Source: Pseudomonas brassicacearum
GTDB lineage: Bacteria > Pseudomonadota > Gammaproteobacteria > Pseudomonadales > Pseudomonadaceae
Direction of reading: 5' to 3'
NCBI RefSeq assembly: GCF_000585995.1
Contig: NZ_CP007410.1
Coordinates: forward strand, 4,739,430-4,803,429
DNA: 64,000 bases
Position numbers and translations under genes: made by a program. The stretch's first letter is position 1; the number at the start of each line of letters is the position of its first letter. Below the pieces are notes generated by a model. The model was not told the origin of the DNA, did no database searches, and was given only the letters and a program-made list of their open reading frames with translations. Positions 17,464 to 27,436 of the stretch are shown piece after piece.

Positions 17464-18449
17464 TGTTCGGCTTCTGGAAGACCTGGAAGGCCCTGGAAGC
17501 CCGGGGCATCATGGGCATCAACCGGCGTAACGCCGATTACGTGCTCAAGTACAACAAGCGCAGCCTGTACCCTATCGTCGATGACAAGATCATCACCAAG
17601 GAACGGGCCATCGCCGCCGGTATCCATGTGCCGGAACTGTATGGGGTGATTTCCACCGAAAAGGAAATCGACAAGCTCGACGGGATCATCGGCGGGCGTA
17701 CCGACTTCGTGATCAAGCCGGCCCAGGGCGCGGGCGGCGACGGCATCATTGTGATTGCCGACCGCTTCGAGGGCCGTTATCGCACGGTGTCTGGCAAGAT
17801 CATCAGCCACGAGGAAATCGAGCACCATATCTCCAGCATCCTCACGGGCCTGTACTCCTTGGGCGGTCACCGTGACCGGGCATTGATCGAGTACCGCGTG
17901 ACGCCGGACCAGATCTTCAAGAGCATCAGCTATGAAGGCGTGCCGGACATCCGCATCATCGTGTTGATGGGCTATCCGGTGATGGCCATGTTGCGCTTGC
18001 CAACGCGCCAATCCGGCGGCAAGGCCAACCTGCACCAGGGCGCGATCGGCGTGGGTGTCGACCTCGCTACCGGCCTGACCCTGCGTGGCACCTGGCTGAA
18101 CAACATCATCACCAAACACCCCGACACCACCAACGCGGTGGACGGGGTACAGCTGCCCTACTGGGACGGTTTCATGAAACTGGCCGCCGGTTGCTATGAG
18201 TTGTGCGGGCTGGGCTATATCGGCGTCGACATGGTGCTGGACCAGGAGAAAGGTCCGTTGATCCTGGAGCTGAACGCCCGCCCGGGGCTGAACATCCAGA
18301 TCGCCAACGATTGCGGCCTGACCCTGCGCACCCATGCGGTGGAAGCACGCCTGGAAGAACTCAAGGCCCGTGGTGTCGTTGAAACCGCGGAAGAGCGCGT
18401 CGCGTTTGCCCAGGAGTTGTTTGGGCATATTCCGCCGGTTGAGGGCTGA
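17463..18449 (+). CDS. Alpha-L-glutamate ligase-like ATP-grasp protein
   Basis: A 328-residue ATP-grasp enzyme (RimK/MtATgrasp-like). The ATP lid and binding region is seen in FVIKPAQGAGGDGIIVI, and the metal-binding end in LILELNARPGLNIQIAN. Such enzymes form an amide bond between a carboxylate and an amino group, commonly adding glutamate. Start overlaps the previous stop (TGATG). Together with the exported retropepsin it forms a make/cut pair around the 7TM protein; the substrate is unknown. Confidence 0.88.
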   Translation: MFGFWKTWKALEARGIMGINRRNADYVLKYNKRSLYPIVDDKIITKERAIAAGIHVPELYGVISTEKEIDKLDGIIGGRTDFVIKPAQGAGGDGIIVIADRFEGRYRTVSGKIISHEEIEHHISSILTGLYSLGGHRDRALIEYRVTPDQIFKSISYEGVPDIRIIVLMGYPVMAMLRLPTRQSGGKANLHQGAIGVGVDLATGLTLRGTWLNNIITKHPDTTNAVDGVQLPYWDGFMKLAAGCYELCGLGYIGVDMVLDQEKGPLILELNARPGLNIQIANDCGLTLRTHAVEARLEELKARGVVETAEERVAFAQELFGHIPPVEG

Positions 18450-18472
18450 AACTGAGGTTTGAAGTTTGCCCC

Positions 18473-18604
18473 TGTGGCGAGGGAGCTTGCTCCCGCTGGG
18501 GTGCGAAGCGCCCCCAAGCCCGCCACCACGGTGCATCAGGCTGACCGCGTTCAACTGCCTGGGGGTTGCTTCGCAACCCAGCGGGAGCAAGCTCCCTCGC
18601 CACA
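18473..18604. repeat. REPIN element, GGCGAGGGAGC family
   Basis: Inverted halves TGTGGCGAGGGAGCTTGCTC and its complement flank an inner hairpin (GGTGCGAAGCGCC / GGTTGCTTCGCAACC). About 132 bases, between the ligase gene and pabB. It probably also ends transcription of the upstream operon. Confidence 0.88.
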
Positions 18605-18727
18605 AGGTGTTCACACCCAAGTATTTTCGATAGCCCCGGACGTGCTCATCTCCGACATCCCTCTAGGAGCAAATCCTACAGAGGATTACAATCGCTCCCC
18701 CGCCTGAACGGCTGACCCGCCCCGCCC

Positions 18728-20071
<1,344 letters not shown>

Positions 20072-20087
20072 TTACCACACCATCTTC

Positions 20088-20176
20088 TGTGGGAGCGGGC
20101 TTGCTCGCGAATGCGGTGGGTCAGAAATGATGATGTTGACTGACACACTGAATTCGCGAGCAAGCCCGCTCCCACA
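20088..20176. repeat. REPIN element between pabB and thrH
   Basis: Inverted halves TGTGGGAGCGGGCTTGCTCG and complement with about 40 bases between, in the gap between two convergent genes. Same family as at 7.9 and 12.2 kb. Confidence 0.9.
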
Positions 20177-20186
20177 GGGATAGTGG

Positions 20187-20804
20187 TTAAAGAGTCAAAT
20201 TGCGGTTCGACGCCTTGATAAATTCCTGCTTCAACTCGGCAAAGCTGTGCACCGCCGGGAATTGCGGGAATTCACGGATCACATTCTCAGGCGCATGGAA
20301 CAGAATGCCGGCGTCGGCTTCACCTAGCATCGTGGTGTCGTTGTAGGAATCCCCCGCCGCAACCACGCGGTAGTACAGGCTCTTGAAAGCCAGGACCGAC
20401 TGGCGCTTGGGATCTTTCTGACGCAGTTGGTACCCGGTCACCCGCCCACTGTCATCGGTAATCAATCGATGACACAGCAAAGTCGGAAAGCCGAGTTGAC
20501 GCATCAAGGGTTGGGAAAATTCGTAGAACGTGTCGGAAAGAATCACCACCTGGAAGCGCTCGCGCAACCAGTCGACGAACTCGATGGCGCCGTCCAGCGG
20601 CTTGAGGGTGGCGATGACTTCCTGGATATCGGCAAGCTTGAGACCGTGTTCATCGAGGATGCGCAACCGTTGCTTCATCAGCACGTCGTAGTCGGGAATG
20701 TCCCGCGTGGTTGCCCTGAGGGATTCAATCCCGGTTTTTTCAGCGAAGGCGATCCAGATCTCCGGGACCAGCACACCTTCCAGGTCGAGACAGGCAATTT
20801 CCAC
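20187..20804 (-). CDS. thrH: Bifunctional phosphoserine phosphatase / homoserine phosphotransferase ThrH
   Basis: A 205-residue HAD-family enzyme. The nucleophile motif is DLEGVLVPEIW at residue 7 (DLEG rather than DxDGT, as in ThrH), motif II is ILSDTF, and motif III/IV is VAAGDSYNDTTML. ThrH transfers phosphate from phosphoserine to homoserine, linking serine and threonine synthesis. Divergent from cysH; ATG at 20804 after GGGAGTGTCTTG. Confidence 0.92.
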   Translation of the reverse strand: MEIACLDLEGVLVPEIWIAFAEKTGIESLRATTRDIPDYDVLMKQRLRILDEHGLKLADIQEVIATLKPLDGAIEFVDWLRERFQVVILSDTFYEFSQPLMRQLGFPTLLCHRLITDDSGRVTGYQLRQKDPKRQSVLAFKSLYYRVVAAGDSYNDTTMLGEADAGILFHAPENVIREFPQFPAVHSFAELKQEFIKASNRNLTL

Positions 20805-20977
20805 AAGACACTCCCATTTTTTTGATGTTTATCGATTGAGCGAACAAAAGGCCTGCCGACTCTAGCCATTCGCCGGAGGCTGCGCAACGCACAGGAGCGC
20901 GCCAGCCTCGACAGCTTTTGTTACCATCAGCCCCATATAGAGCGCCCAGCGCCACCGACCTGTAGGAAGCCGCCCTG

Positions 20978-21718
20978 ATGAGCCCATCGTTTGACGTCGT
21001 GGAACTCGCCACGACCTATGCCAACAAGTCCCCGCAGGACATCCTCAAATTGGCCTTCGCCGAATTCGGCGATGACCTGTGGATATCTTTCAGCGGCGCC
21101 GAAGACGTGGTGCTGGTGGACATGGCCTGGAAGCTGAACAAGAACGTCAAGGTGTTCAGCCTCGACACCGGCCGCCTGCACCCGGAAACCTATCGCTTCA
21201 TCGATCAGGTGCGCGAGCACTACAAGATCGAGATCGAACTGGTTTCGCCGGACTACACGAAGCTTGAGCCCTTCGTGAAGGAAAAAGGCCTGTTCAGTTT
21301 CTACAAGGACGGCCACGGCGAGTGCTGCGGTATCCGCAAGATCGAGCCGCTGCGCCGCAAGCTCAGCGATGTCCGCGCCTGGGCCACCGGCCAGCGTCGC
21401 GACCAGAGCCCCGGTACCCGCAGCCAGGTGGCCGTGCTGGAAATCGACACGGCGTTTTCCACCCCGGAGCGCACCCTGTACAAATTCAACCCGCTGTCGC
21501 AGATGACCAGCGAAGAAGTCTGGGGTTACATCCGCATGCTGGAGCTGCCTTACAACAGCCTGCATGAACGCGGCTTCATCAGCATTGGTTGCGAGCCCTG
21601 CACCCGCCCGGTGCTGCCGAACCAGCACGAACGCGAGGGTCGTTGGTGGTGGGAAGAAGCCACGCAGAAAGAATGCGGGCTGCACGCCGGGAATATCATC
21701 AGCAAATCCAAGGCTTGA
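20978..21718 (+). CDS. cysH: Adenylylsulfate (APS) reductase CysH
   Basis: A 246-residue PAPS/APS reductase with the nucleotide-binding region [13 protein letters not shown] and the catalytic KECGLH near residue 233. Cysteine pairs CC (116-117) and CEPC (205-208) provide the [4Fe-4S] ligands, which mark the APS-using form known in Pseudomonas. It reduces APS to sulfite in assimilatory sulfate reduction. Transcribed alone, divergent from thrH. Confidence 0.94.
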   Translation: MSPSFDVVELATTYANKSPQDILKLAFAEFGDDLWISFSGAEDVVLVDMAWKLNKNVKVFSLDTGRLHPETYRFIDQVREHYKIEIELVSPDYTKLEPFVKEKGLFSFYKDGHGECCGIRKIEPLRRKLSDVRAWATGQRRDQSPGTRSQVAVLEIDTAFSTPERTLYKFNPLSQMTSEEVWGYIRMLELPYNSLHERGFISIGCEPCTRPVLPNQHEREGRWWWEEATQKECGLHAGNIISKSKA

Positions 21719-21778
21719 ACAAACCGCAGCACCGTGGAAGCCAGGGGCCGCTTTATTTTGCGTTGGAAAGGACAGCTC

Positions 21779-22507
21779 ATGCGAATTCTCGTGGTCAACG
21801 TCAACACCACCGAATCCATCACCCAGGCCATCGCCCGCCAAGCCCAGGCCGTGGCCGCGCCGGGCACCGAAATTGTCGGGCTCACGCCGTATTTCGGCGC
21901 CGATTCCATCGAAGGCAATTTTGAAAGCTACCTGGCGGCCATCGCGGTGATGGACCGGGTGATGTCCTACGACCAGCCATTCGACGCGGTGATCCAGGCC
22001 GGTTACGGCGAACACGGTCGAGAGGGCTTGCAGGAACTGCTGAACGTGCCGGTGGTGGACATCACCGACGCCGGCGCCAGCACCGCCATGTTCCTGGGCC
22101 ACGCCTATTCGGTGGTCACCACCCTGGACCGCACCGTGCCGCTGATCGAAGACCGGCTCAAGCTGTCCGGCCTGTTCGACCGCTGCGCCTCGGTACGGGC
22201 CAGCGGCCTGGCGGTGCTGGAGCTTGAGCAAGATCCGCAACGGGCGGTCGAGGCGATCGTGCGCCAGGCCGAACTGGCGGTCAGCCAGGACAAGGCCGAG
22301 GTGATCTGCCTGGGCTGCGGCGGCATGGCCGGGCTCGATGAGCAGATCCGCCAGCGCACCGGGGTGCCGGTGGTCGATGGCGTGACTGCGGCGGTGACCA
22401 TTGCCGAATCCCTGGTGCGACTGGGGTTGTCGACCTCGAAAGTGCGCACCTATGCGACGCCTCGGCCCAAGACCATCATTGGCTGGCCGGGGCGGTTTGG
22501 GCGGTGA
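21779..22507 (+). CDS. Asp/Glu/hydantoin racemase family protein
   Basis: A 242-residue member of the Asp/Glu racemase superfamily with the N-terminal MRILVVNVNTTESIT and the later VICLGCGGMAGLDEQIRQR segment holding a catalytic-type cysteine. Only one of the two cysteine regions is clear (near CLGCGG); the first is probably around AGYGEHG, where there is no cysteine, so activity as a racemase is uncertain. It could be a hydantoin racemase or a maleate-isomerase-like enzyme. Start at 21779 after GGAAAGGACAG. Confidence 0.75.
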   Translation: MRILVVNVNTTESITQAIARQAQAVAAPGTEIVGLTPYFGADSIEGNFESYLAAIAVMDRVMSYDQPFDAVIQAGYGEHGREGLQELLNVPVVDITDAGASTAMFLGHAYSVVTTLDRTVPLIEDRLKLSGLFDRCASVRASGLAVLELEQDPQRAVEAIVRQAELAVSQDKAEVICLGCGGMAGLDEQIRQRTGVPVVDGVTAAVTIAESLVRLGLSTSKVRTYATPRPKTIIGWPGRFGR

Positions 22508-22535
22508 GTTTTATTTTCTAAACGGCGGCGGTCCC

Positions 22536-22626
22536 ATCGCGAGCAAGCTCGCTCCCACATTGGTTTTGCGGTGAGCACACATTTCGTGAACACCAAAATC
22601 CATGTGGGAGCGAGCTTGCTCGCGAT
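22536..22626. repeat. REPIN element, inverted orientation
   Basis: Halves ATCGCGAGCAAGCTCGCTCC and complement flank about 45 bases; here the outer and inner ends are swapped compared with the copy at 7.9 kb. Lies between two convergent genes. Confidence 0.88.
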
Positions 22627-22653
22627 AGGGACAATGAGATCGTTCGGCCAGCC

Positions 22654-23577
22654 TCAAACCGCACTGAACCGTTCTCCCCAGCCCTGCTCGGCAAACTGCT
22701 CGATGATGAAATCCACAAACGCCCGGGTCTTGCCCGGTAAGAGCTTGTGCTCGGCGTAATAGATGGAAATGTTGCCATCGTCGACGTACCAGTCCGGCAG
22801 CACCCGTTGCAACGCGCCGGATTCCAGGTAGGGAACGGCGAACGGCATGCTCACCAGGGCAATGCCCAGCCCTTGGGCTGCGGTAGCGCAGGCCGCTTCC
22901 GAGTCACTCATGGTCATGCGCATTTTAAGCGTCAACGGGCTGTGTTGCCGGGTGCGGCTGGTCAGTTGCCATGAGCGGATCCGCCCGGTCTGGGGCGAGC
23001 GGATCAGGATGCCCTGATGCAGCGCCAGCTCTTCCGGCTCGGTCACTGTGGCATGGTTTTGCAGGTAGTCAGTTGATGCAACCAGTACCCGATGGGCCAC
23101 CGTCAACTTGCGCGCCACCACCCCCAAGGGCAACTCGAAACCTCCACCGATGGCCGCATCGAAGCCTTGGCCGATCAGGTCCACCTGCCGATTATCGAAA
23201 TGCCAGTCTGGATTGATCGCCGGGTACCGTTGCAAAAACTCCCCGAGCAACGGCACGACATACAGGCGACCGAATGCCGTGCCCATGCTCACCTTCAGCG
23301 TCCCCGCCGGCTGCCCGCCGACGCTCGCCAGGTTGGCGACAGCGTTCTGGATGGTACTGAAGCTGGTGCCAACCTCTTCCAGGAACAACTGGCCGGCCTC
23401 CGTCAGGGTCAGGCTGCGGGTGCTACGCTGGAACAGCCGGACGCCCATCCGCGCTTCAAGCTTGGCCACGCTTTTACCCACCGCCGCCGGGGTCACGCTC
23501 AAGCGTCGCGCGGCCTCGGCAAAGCTGCCGACTTCGGCGCTGCGCACAAAGCATTCGATACTGCTGAAGGTCTCCAT
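22654..23577 (-). CDS. LysR-family transcriptional regulator
   Basis: A 307-residue LysR protein: winged helix in residues 1-60 (FAEAARRLSVTPAAVGKSVA) and a periplasmic-binding-like effector domain. The CrgA/AaeR-like pattern with the alanine-rich HTH is common in Pseudomonas. The ATG at 23577 is chosen; a GTG three codons upstream is possible. Divergent from the SDR gene starting at 23703, which it probably controls. Confidence 0.88.
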   Translation of the reverse strand: METFSSIECFVRSAEVGSFAEAARRLSVTPAAVGKSVAKLEARMGVRLFQRSTRSLTLTEAGQLFLEEVGTSFSTIQNAVANLASVGGQPAGTLKVSMGTAFGRLYVVPLLGEFLQRYPAINPDWHFDNRQVDLIGQGFDAAIGGGFELPLGVVARKLTVAHRVLVASTDYLQNHATVTEPEELALHQGILIRSPQTGRIRSWQLTSRTRQHSPLTLKMRMTMSDSEAACATAAQGLGIALVSMPFAVPYLESGALQRVLPDWYVDDGNISIYYAEHKLLPGKTRAFVDFIIEQFAEQGWGERFSAV

Positions 23578-23702
23578 AGGCGCCACTCTAAACTTTTGGT
23601 TTACACAGACTGTATCAATAAGCGTCTACACAGCCGAGAACCATTTCTCGATACTCCGTCCATCAACCGCGGCATCTCGCCTCGGCACACTTGGAGAACA
23701 CC

Positions 23703-24449
23703 ATGAGCACGCAAACATTGAGCGGTAAAGTCGCCTTGATCCAGGGCGGTTCTCGCGGCATCGGCGCCGCCATCGTCAAACGCCTGGCCGCAGAAGGCGC
23801 CGCAGTGGCCTTCACCTACGTCAGCTCTGGGGCAAAGTCTGAAGAACTGCAAAACAGCATCATCGCAGCGGGCGGCAAGGCCCTGGCGATCAAGGCCGAC
23901 AGCGCCGACGCCGACGCCATCCGCAACGCAGTCGCTGCCACGGTCGAGACCTTTGGCCGATTGGACATCCTGGTCAACAACGCCGGCGTCCTGGCCATGG
24001 CACCGCTGGACGAATTCAAACTCGAAGACTTCGACCAGACCCTGGCGATCAACGTGCGCAGCGTGTTCATCGCCACCCAGGCCGCCGCGCGACACATGAC
24101 CGAAGGCGGTCGGGTCATCAACATCGGCAGCACCAACGCCGACCGCATGCCCTTCGCCGGTGGCGCGCCTTACGCCATGAGCAAATCCGCGCTGGTGGGG
24201 CTGACCAAAGGCCTGGCCCGCGACCTCGGCCCGCGCGGCATCACCGTCAACAATGTACAGCCCGGCCCAGTGGACACCGACATGAACCCGGCCGACAGCG
24301 ACTTCGCCTCCAGCCTGATGTCGCTGATGGCGATCGGGCGCTACGGCAACGTCGATGAAATCGCCAGTTTCGTCGCTTATCTCGCGGGGCCGGAAGCCGG
24401 CTACATCACCGGTGCCAGCCTGACCATCGACGGTGGTTTCGGCGCCTGA
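23703..24449 (+). CDS. SDR-family oxidoreductase
   Basis: A 248-residue classical short-chain dehydrogenase: cofactor motif GGSRGIGAA near residue 15, NNAG near 88, catalytic Ser in NIGSTNADR, YAMSK with the Tyr and Lys, and C-terminal ASLTIDGGFGA. Start ATG follows TTGGAGAACACC. Substrate unknown; 3-oxoacyl-ACP reductase-like. Probable target of the divergent LysR gene. Confidence 0.88.
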   Translation: MSTQTLSGKVALIQGGSRGIGAAIVKRLAAEGAAVAFTYVSSGAKSEELQNSIIAAGGKALAIKADSADADAIRNAVAATVETFGRLDILVNNAGVLAMAPLDEFKLEDFDQTLAINVRSVFIATQAAARHMTEGGRVINIGSTNADRMPFAGGAPYAMSKSALVGLTKGLARDLGPRGITVNNVQPGPVDTDMNPADSDFASSLMSLMAIGRYGNVDEIASFVAYLAGPEAGYITGASLTIDGGFGA

Positions 24450-24485
24450 TCAGGCATGAAAAACGCCGGTCATGGCTTCCACCCA

Positions 24486-24532
24486 TGTGGCGAGGGAGCT
24501 TGCTCCCGCAGGGCTGCGCAGCAGCCCTTTTT
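24486..24532. terminator. REP half joined to a rho-independent terminator
   Basis: A single REP half (TGTGGCGAGGGAGCTTGCTC) is followed by a perfect stem GGGCTGC-GCA-GCAGCCC (24511-24527) and a T-run. It terminates the SDR gene on the plus strand; the T-run reaches the stop codon of the convergent HAD gene. Confidence 0.8.
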
Positions 24533-25228
24533 TTAGGCCCATTCCAGTTCCGGCAAACCACACAGGCCCGGCTGGAACATTTTCAAAGAGCGAATGATCC
24601 CGTCGGCATGGGCGTATTTTTCGTCCGCCATGGCCGAATCCGGAATGGCAATGGCGGTCATGCCGGCGGCTTTCGCGGCCGTCACGCCGAACGGTGAATC
24701 CTCGAACACCAGGCAGTCACGCGGCGCAACGCCCAAGCGGCGTGCGGCAGTAAGGAAGATATCCGGCGCCGGTTTCGCCGCAGTGACGTCAGGATCGTCC
24801 GCCGTCACGATGAAATCGAACAGCGCGAACCAGTCCCGGTGCAACGTGGTTTTAAGCTCGAACGTAAGGCTCGACGAACTGGTACCCACCGCAATCGGAA
24901 CGTTGTGGGCTTTCAGATGCCGCACCAACTCCTCGGCGCCAGGCATCCCCAGGGCGTGAGGAAAACGCTCGCGCATCAAGGGCTCGCGGATAACCAGGAA
25001 CTCTTCGGGAGTGATCGGCAGTTCCAGCGCCTGGACAACGTAATTGGCCAGATCCGTGGCGCCGCGCCCGATGATGTTCTGCTTGACGCTCCAGTCGAAC
25101 GTGCGCCCGTAACGCTCGGCGATGATGGAGGTGACCTCGGTGTAAATCCCCTCGGTGTCCAGCAGCAGCCCATCCATGTCGAAAATCACAGCCTTGATCG
25201 GGCCAAATTCTTTCAGCGGTGCATTCAT
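24533..25228 (-). CDS. HAD-superfamily phosphatase
   Basis: A 231-residue HAD hydrolase (subfamily IA) with the nucleophile motif FDMDGLLLDTEG near residue 16, a helical cap, motif II GTSSSS, motif III lysine in TAAKPAPDIF and motif IV FEDSPFGVTAAKAAGM. It resembles beta-phosphoglucomutase / 2-deoxyglucose-6-phosphatase / pseudouridine-monophosphatase-type enzymes; substrate unknown. Confidence 0.88.
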   Translation of the reverse strand: MNAPLKEFGPIKAVIFDMDGLLLDTEGIYTEVTSIIAERYGRTFDWSVKQNIIGRGATDLANYVVQALELPITPEEFLVIREPLMRERFPHALGMPGAEELVRHLKAHNVPIAVGTSSSSLTFELKTTLHRDWFALFDFIVTADDPDVTAAKPAPDIFLTAARRLGVAPRDCLVFEDSPFGVTAAKAAGMTAIAIPDSAMADEKYAHADGIIRSLKMFQPGLCGLPELEWA

Positions 25229-25367
25229 CGCATCTGATCCGTTATCAACACAACATTCCAGGGATGGCTCAGGTGCGGCCAGGTCAGCGTGTTCGCCTTA
25301 AAGGATTCAGCAGGATAACGAGGGGGGCTTGGGACAGGCAACGGAAAATCTATATGTCGTCCATTAT

Positions 25368-25396
25368 TGTGGCGAGGGCGCTTGGTCCCTCGCCTT
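25368..25396. repeat. Degenerate REP half
   Basis: TGTGGCGAGGGCGCTTGGTCCCTCGCC is a decayed copy of the GGCGAGGGAGC palindrome, just after the end of the secreted low-complexity gene. Confidence 0.6.
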
Positions 25397-25422
25397 AGAG
25401 AAAGATCCGCATCAGGCTGGCG

Positions 25423-25788
25423 TTATTGGCTCGAGCCACTGGACCCACTCGAACCACTGCCCGAGCTACCGCCGCTGTCGCTGGTGCCGGCTCCGGTGCC
25501 GCTGCTGGAAGAATCGCCGCCCATGGAGCTACCGCCGCTCGTTGAACCACTTCCCGTACCCGGGCTGGTGCTGCTGCCGCTGGCGTCGCTGCCGTTACCG
25601 CCCTCGACGGAGCCTGGTGGCAAGGCATTGCTGGAGGGTGAACTGGAACCAGCCTCCATCTCGGTGGAAGGCGGCATTCCGCCTTTATCCACAGGCGGAT
25701 TACTGCCCGAGGACTGTGCGTAGACAGCCAGCGAACTGAGGGAAAGAACGCTGGCGAGTGTCAACGCCGTCATGTTGAGCTTCATCAT
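25423..25788 (-). CDS. Small secreted Ser/Gly-rich protein
   Basis: A 121-residue protein with a signal peptide (MMKLNMTALTLASVLSLSSL..., cleavage near VYAQ). The mature part is low complexity, rich in Ser, Gly and Pro, with tracts such as GTGSGSTSGGSS and a C-terminus of GSSG repeats. The start at 25788 has an AAGGAG site; the longer frame to 25947 is non-coding. No family recognised; common in Pseudomonas as hypothetical exported proteins. Confidence 0.75.
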   Translation of the reverse strand: MMKLNMTALTLASVLSLSSLAVYAQSSGSNPPVDKGGMPPSTEMEAGSSSPSSNALPPGSVEGGNGSDASGSSTSPGTGSGSTSGGSSMGGDSSSSGTGAGTSDSGGSSGSGSSGSSGSSQ

Positions 25789-25876
25789 GGTGAGTCTCCT
25801 TTCCAAGATACTTACCTGATGTGTGGCAACCTTAGTTGGCCGATGGTGCCGCGAAATCGACGGGCGGACGCGGCTA

Positions 25877-26080
25877 TCAGCTCGGTTTGCCAGAAGCATC
25901 GTCACCGGCGATGTCCGGGTCATCGGGGGTCGCCTCGACCTCGTCATCGTCGCTTGGCACTTGCTCTACGCCGGCCTCGTCGTCAGGCGGACGCTGGTCG
26001 CGGCTCAGGGAGTCGGTCGGCGATGGCAGCGGGTATTCCGGGGTTTCATCGTCGTCGGGGACAGGTAAATCGGCAGTCAT
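25877..26080 (-). CDS. Small acidic hypothetical protein
   Basis: A 67-residue, strongly acidic and proline-rich protein (clusters such as DDDE and PPDDE), without hydrophobic segments. The very good AGGAGG ribosome site five bases before the ATG supports it. Next to another small acidic protein at 26149. Function unknown. Confidence 0.7.
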   Translation of the reverse strand: MTADLPVPDDDETPEYPLPSPTDSLSRDQRPPDDEAGVEQVPSDDDEVEATPDDPDIAGDDASGKPS

Positions 26081-26148
26081 ATAACCTCCTGGCAGGCGGA
26101 ATCACCTGTCATGCAGTTCGAGGACGCGGGGCATCAGCTTGAGCCGCC

Positions 26149-26322
26149 TCAATCGTAGGATTCATCCTCAAGCTCAGCATCTTCATCCTCGATCAAGGGC
26201 ACCTGGGCGTCATCCATCAGGGAACCGGGGTCTTCATTGCCCGGGTCGTTGACGCCCGGATCATTGACGAAGGGAACGCCCGTGGGACCTTTTTCTTCCT
26301 TACCTTCGGTTTCCGGCGTCAT
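26149..26322 (-). CDS. Small acidic hypothetical protein with NDPG repeats
   Basis: A 57-residue acidic protein with three tandem-like turns NDPG, NDPG and EDPG in the middle and an acidic tail (EDEDAELEDESYD). The start at 26322 is chosen because AGGTG precedes it; the longer frame to 26433 would cross the neighbouring terminator. Probably disordered; function unknown. Confidence 0.65.
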   Translation of the reverse strand: MTPETEGKEEKGPTGVPFVNDPGVNDPGNEDPGSLMDDAQVPLIEDEDAELEDESYD

Positions 26323-26402
26323 GGCACACCTCGCGATTGCTGATGGATGTATGAGTTCGAGGCGGGGCGCGGCCAATCGTTCCAGATAGATGCTCAAGAA
26401 AA

Positions 26403-26421
26403 ACCCGGCACATGGCCGGGT
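26403..26421 (-). terminator. Rho-independent terminator after the glycine-zipper gene
   Basis: Stem ACCCGGC / GCCGGGT with a four-base loop, followed on the minus strand by a T-run; 20 bases after the stop codon at 26442. Confidence 0.85.
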
Positions 26422-26441
26422 CTTTTCATCCAAGCATCCGC

Positions 26442-26852
26442 TTAGCGATGCTTTCTCTTATGCTTGTGCTTCTTGCCGCCGGAGTGACCGTCGTTGTCAT
26501 TGGACAGGTTGCTGCCCAACGCGCCGCCAGCCGCGCCGCCAATGCCCGCGCCGATGGTGGAGCCGGTAGAGCCGCCCAAGCGGTTGCCGACAATCGAACC
26601 ACCAGCCGATCCCAGGCCACCGCCAATCGCCGCTTCCGTACGGCTGCCCTTGCGCGCGCCCACTGCACTGCCGGCAGCACCACCAACACCAGCGCCAATC
26701 GCGGCGCCTGTACTGCCGCCCATCTGCTGGCCGACCACGTTACCCAACACACCGCCAAGGCCACCACCCACCGCAGCGGTACCGTCACCGGCAGCCATCG
26801 CGCCCTGGGCAACCAAAAGCCCGAGCACCAAGGTGGACAAAGTCAAACGCAT
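26442..26852 (-). CDS. Glycine-zipper exported protein
   Basis: A 136-residue protein: signal peptide ending near GAMAA, then repeated glycine-zipper segments (GGLGGVLGNVVGQQMGG, GAAIGAGVGGAAGSAVGA and similar) that could insert into a membrane, and a basic tail GGKKHKHKRKHR. Glycine-zipper proteins of this type associate with the outer membrane. ATG at 26852 after GAGGTTTCTATC. Confidence 0.8.
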   Translation of the reverse strand: MRLTLSTLVLGLLVAQGAMAAGDGTAAVGGGLGGVLGNVVGQQMGGSTGAAIGAGVGGAAGSAVGARKGSRTEAAIGGGLGSAGGSIVGNRLGGSTGSTIGAGIGGAAGGALGSNLSNDNDGHSGGKKHKHKRKHR

Positions 26853-26976
26853 GATAGAAACCTCAAGAATGCCGCATCGGGAAGAGATGGCCGGTGCGCG
26901 CTAGCGTCAGTTTACGCTAGATAGCGATCGGCCATACTCGTTGGACAGTAAACAGATGGGGAGTTTTATGACAGGC

Positions 26977-27090
26977 AAAAAAAAGCCCGCTGGGGAAACG
27001 GGCCAGGTACTGCTTTCTAACGGATGAGCTGAGACTACGTGCCTGCTTGTGAAAGAAACGTGAAAGAAACCCTTCGTTGAAAAAAGATTA
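26977..27090 (-). ncRNA. Candidate small RNA with its own terminator
   Basis: Between the terminator of the 27172 gene and the gene at 26852 lies a gene-free stretch ending, on the minus strand, in a strong stem (GCCCG ... CGGGC, 26985-27003) followed by eight Ts. Upstream is an AT-rich promoter-like region (27080-27095). The would-be transcript carries a tandem 11-base repeat GTTTCTTTCAC (27049-27070). Two terminators in series with no ORF between suggest an independent short RNA of about 100 nt. The 5' end is a guess. Confidence 0.5.
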
Positions 27091-27139
27091 AAAATATTTA
27101 CGGGGCGGCCTGTTCCCTGGCGAAATCCGGCTGAAAAAA

Positions 27140-27161
27140 AGCCCCGTTCAGTGACGGGGCT
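27140..27161 (-). terminator. Rho-independent terminator
   Basis: Perfect stem AGCCCCGT / ACGGGGCT with six-base loop and, on the minus strand, a T7 run. It ends the small gene at 27172. Confidence 0.9.
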
Positions 27162-27171
27162 GCGCTTGCTG

Positions 27172-27357
27172 TTATTTCCTGATCGGGACCTTGGGTAAAA
27201 ACTTGGCCTTTTCCCCACGCTGCACTTTGGGCACCTTCGTCCTGATGGACTTGATCGGCTCGTCGCCAAAGTCTGCATGATAGGCCGATTGGCCACACTG
27301 CAACCCTTCATTGATCGGATACGTGGCTACATTCTCCTCGCTGTACGGTGCTCCCAT
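27172..27357 (-). CDS. Small hypothetical protein
   Basis: A 61-residue basic protein (MGAPYSEENVATYPINEGLQ..., ending KFLPKVPIRK) without hydrophobic segments or known domain. The AGGGGAAAGG site before the ATG at 27357 and the perfect terminator after the stop support a real gene; a longer reading to 27429 is possible. One cysteine (LQCGQS). Confidence 0.6.
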   Translation of the reverse strand: MGAPYSEENVATYPINEGLQCGQSAYHADFGDEPIKSIRTKVPKVQRGEKAKFLPKVPIRK

Positions 27358-27436
27358 TGCCTTTCCCCTGTCATCGAGGTCGATACCGGCAACAACCGAT
27401 TGCCTGAAAATATCGACCTTCCCGACCATGAGACTA

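Noticed and set aside
26907..27311. 134-residue minus-strand frame
   Set aside because: It runs through two terminators and is out of frame with the supported 61-residue gene.
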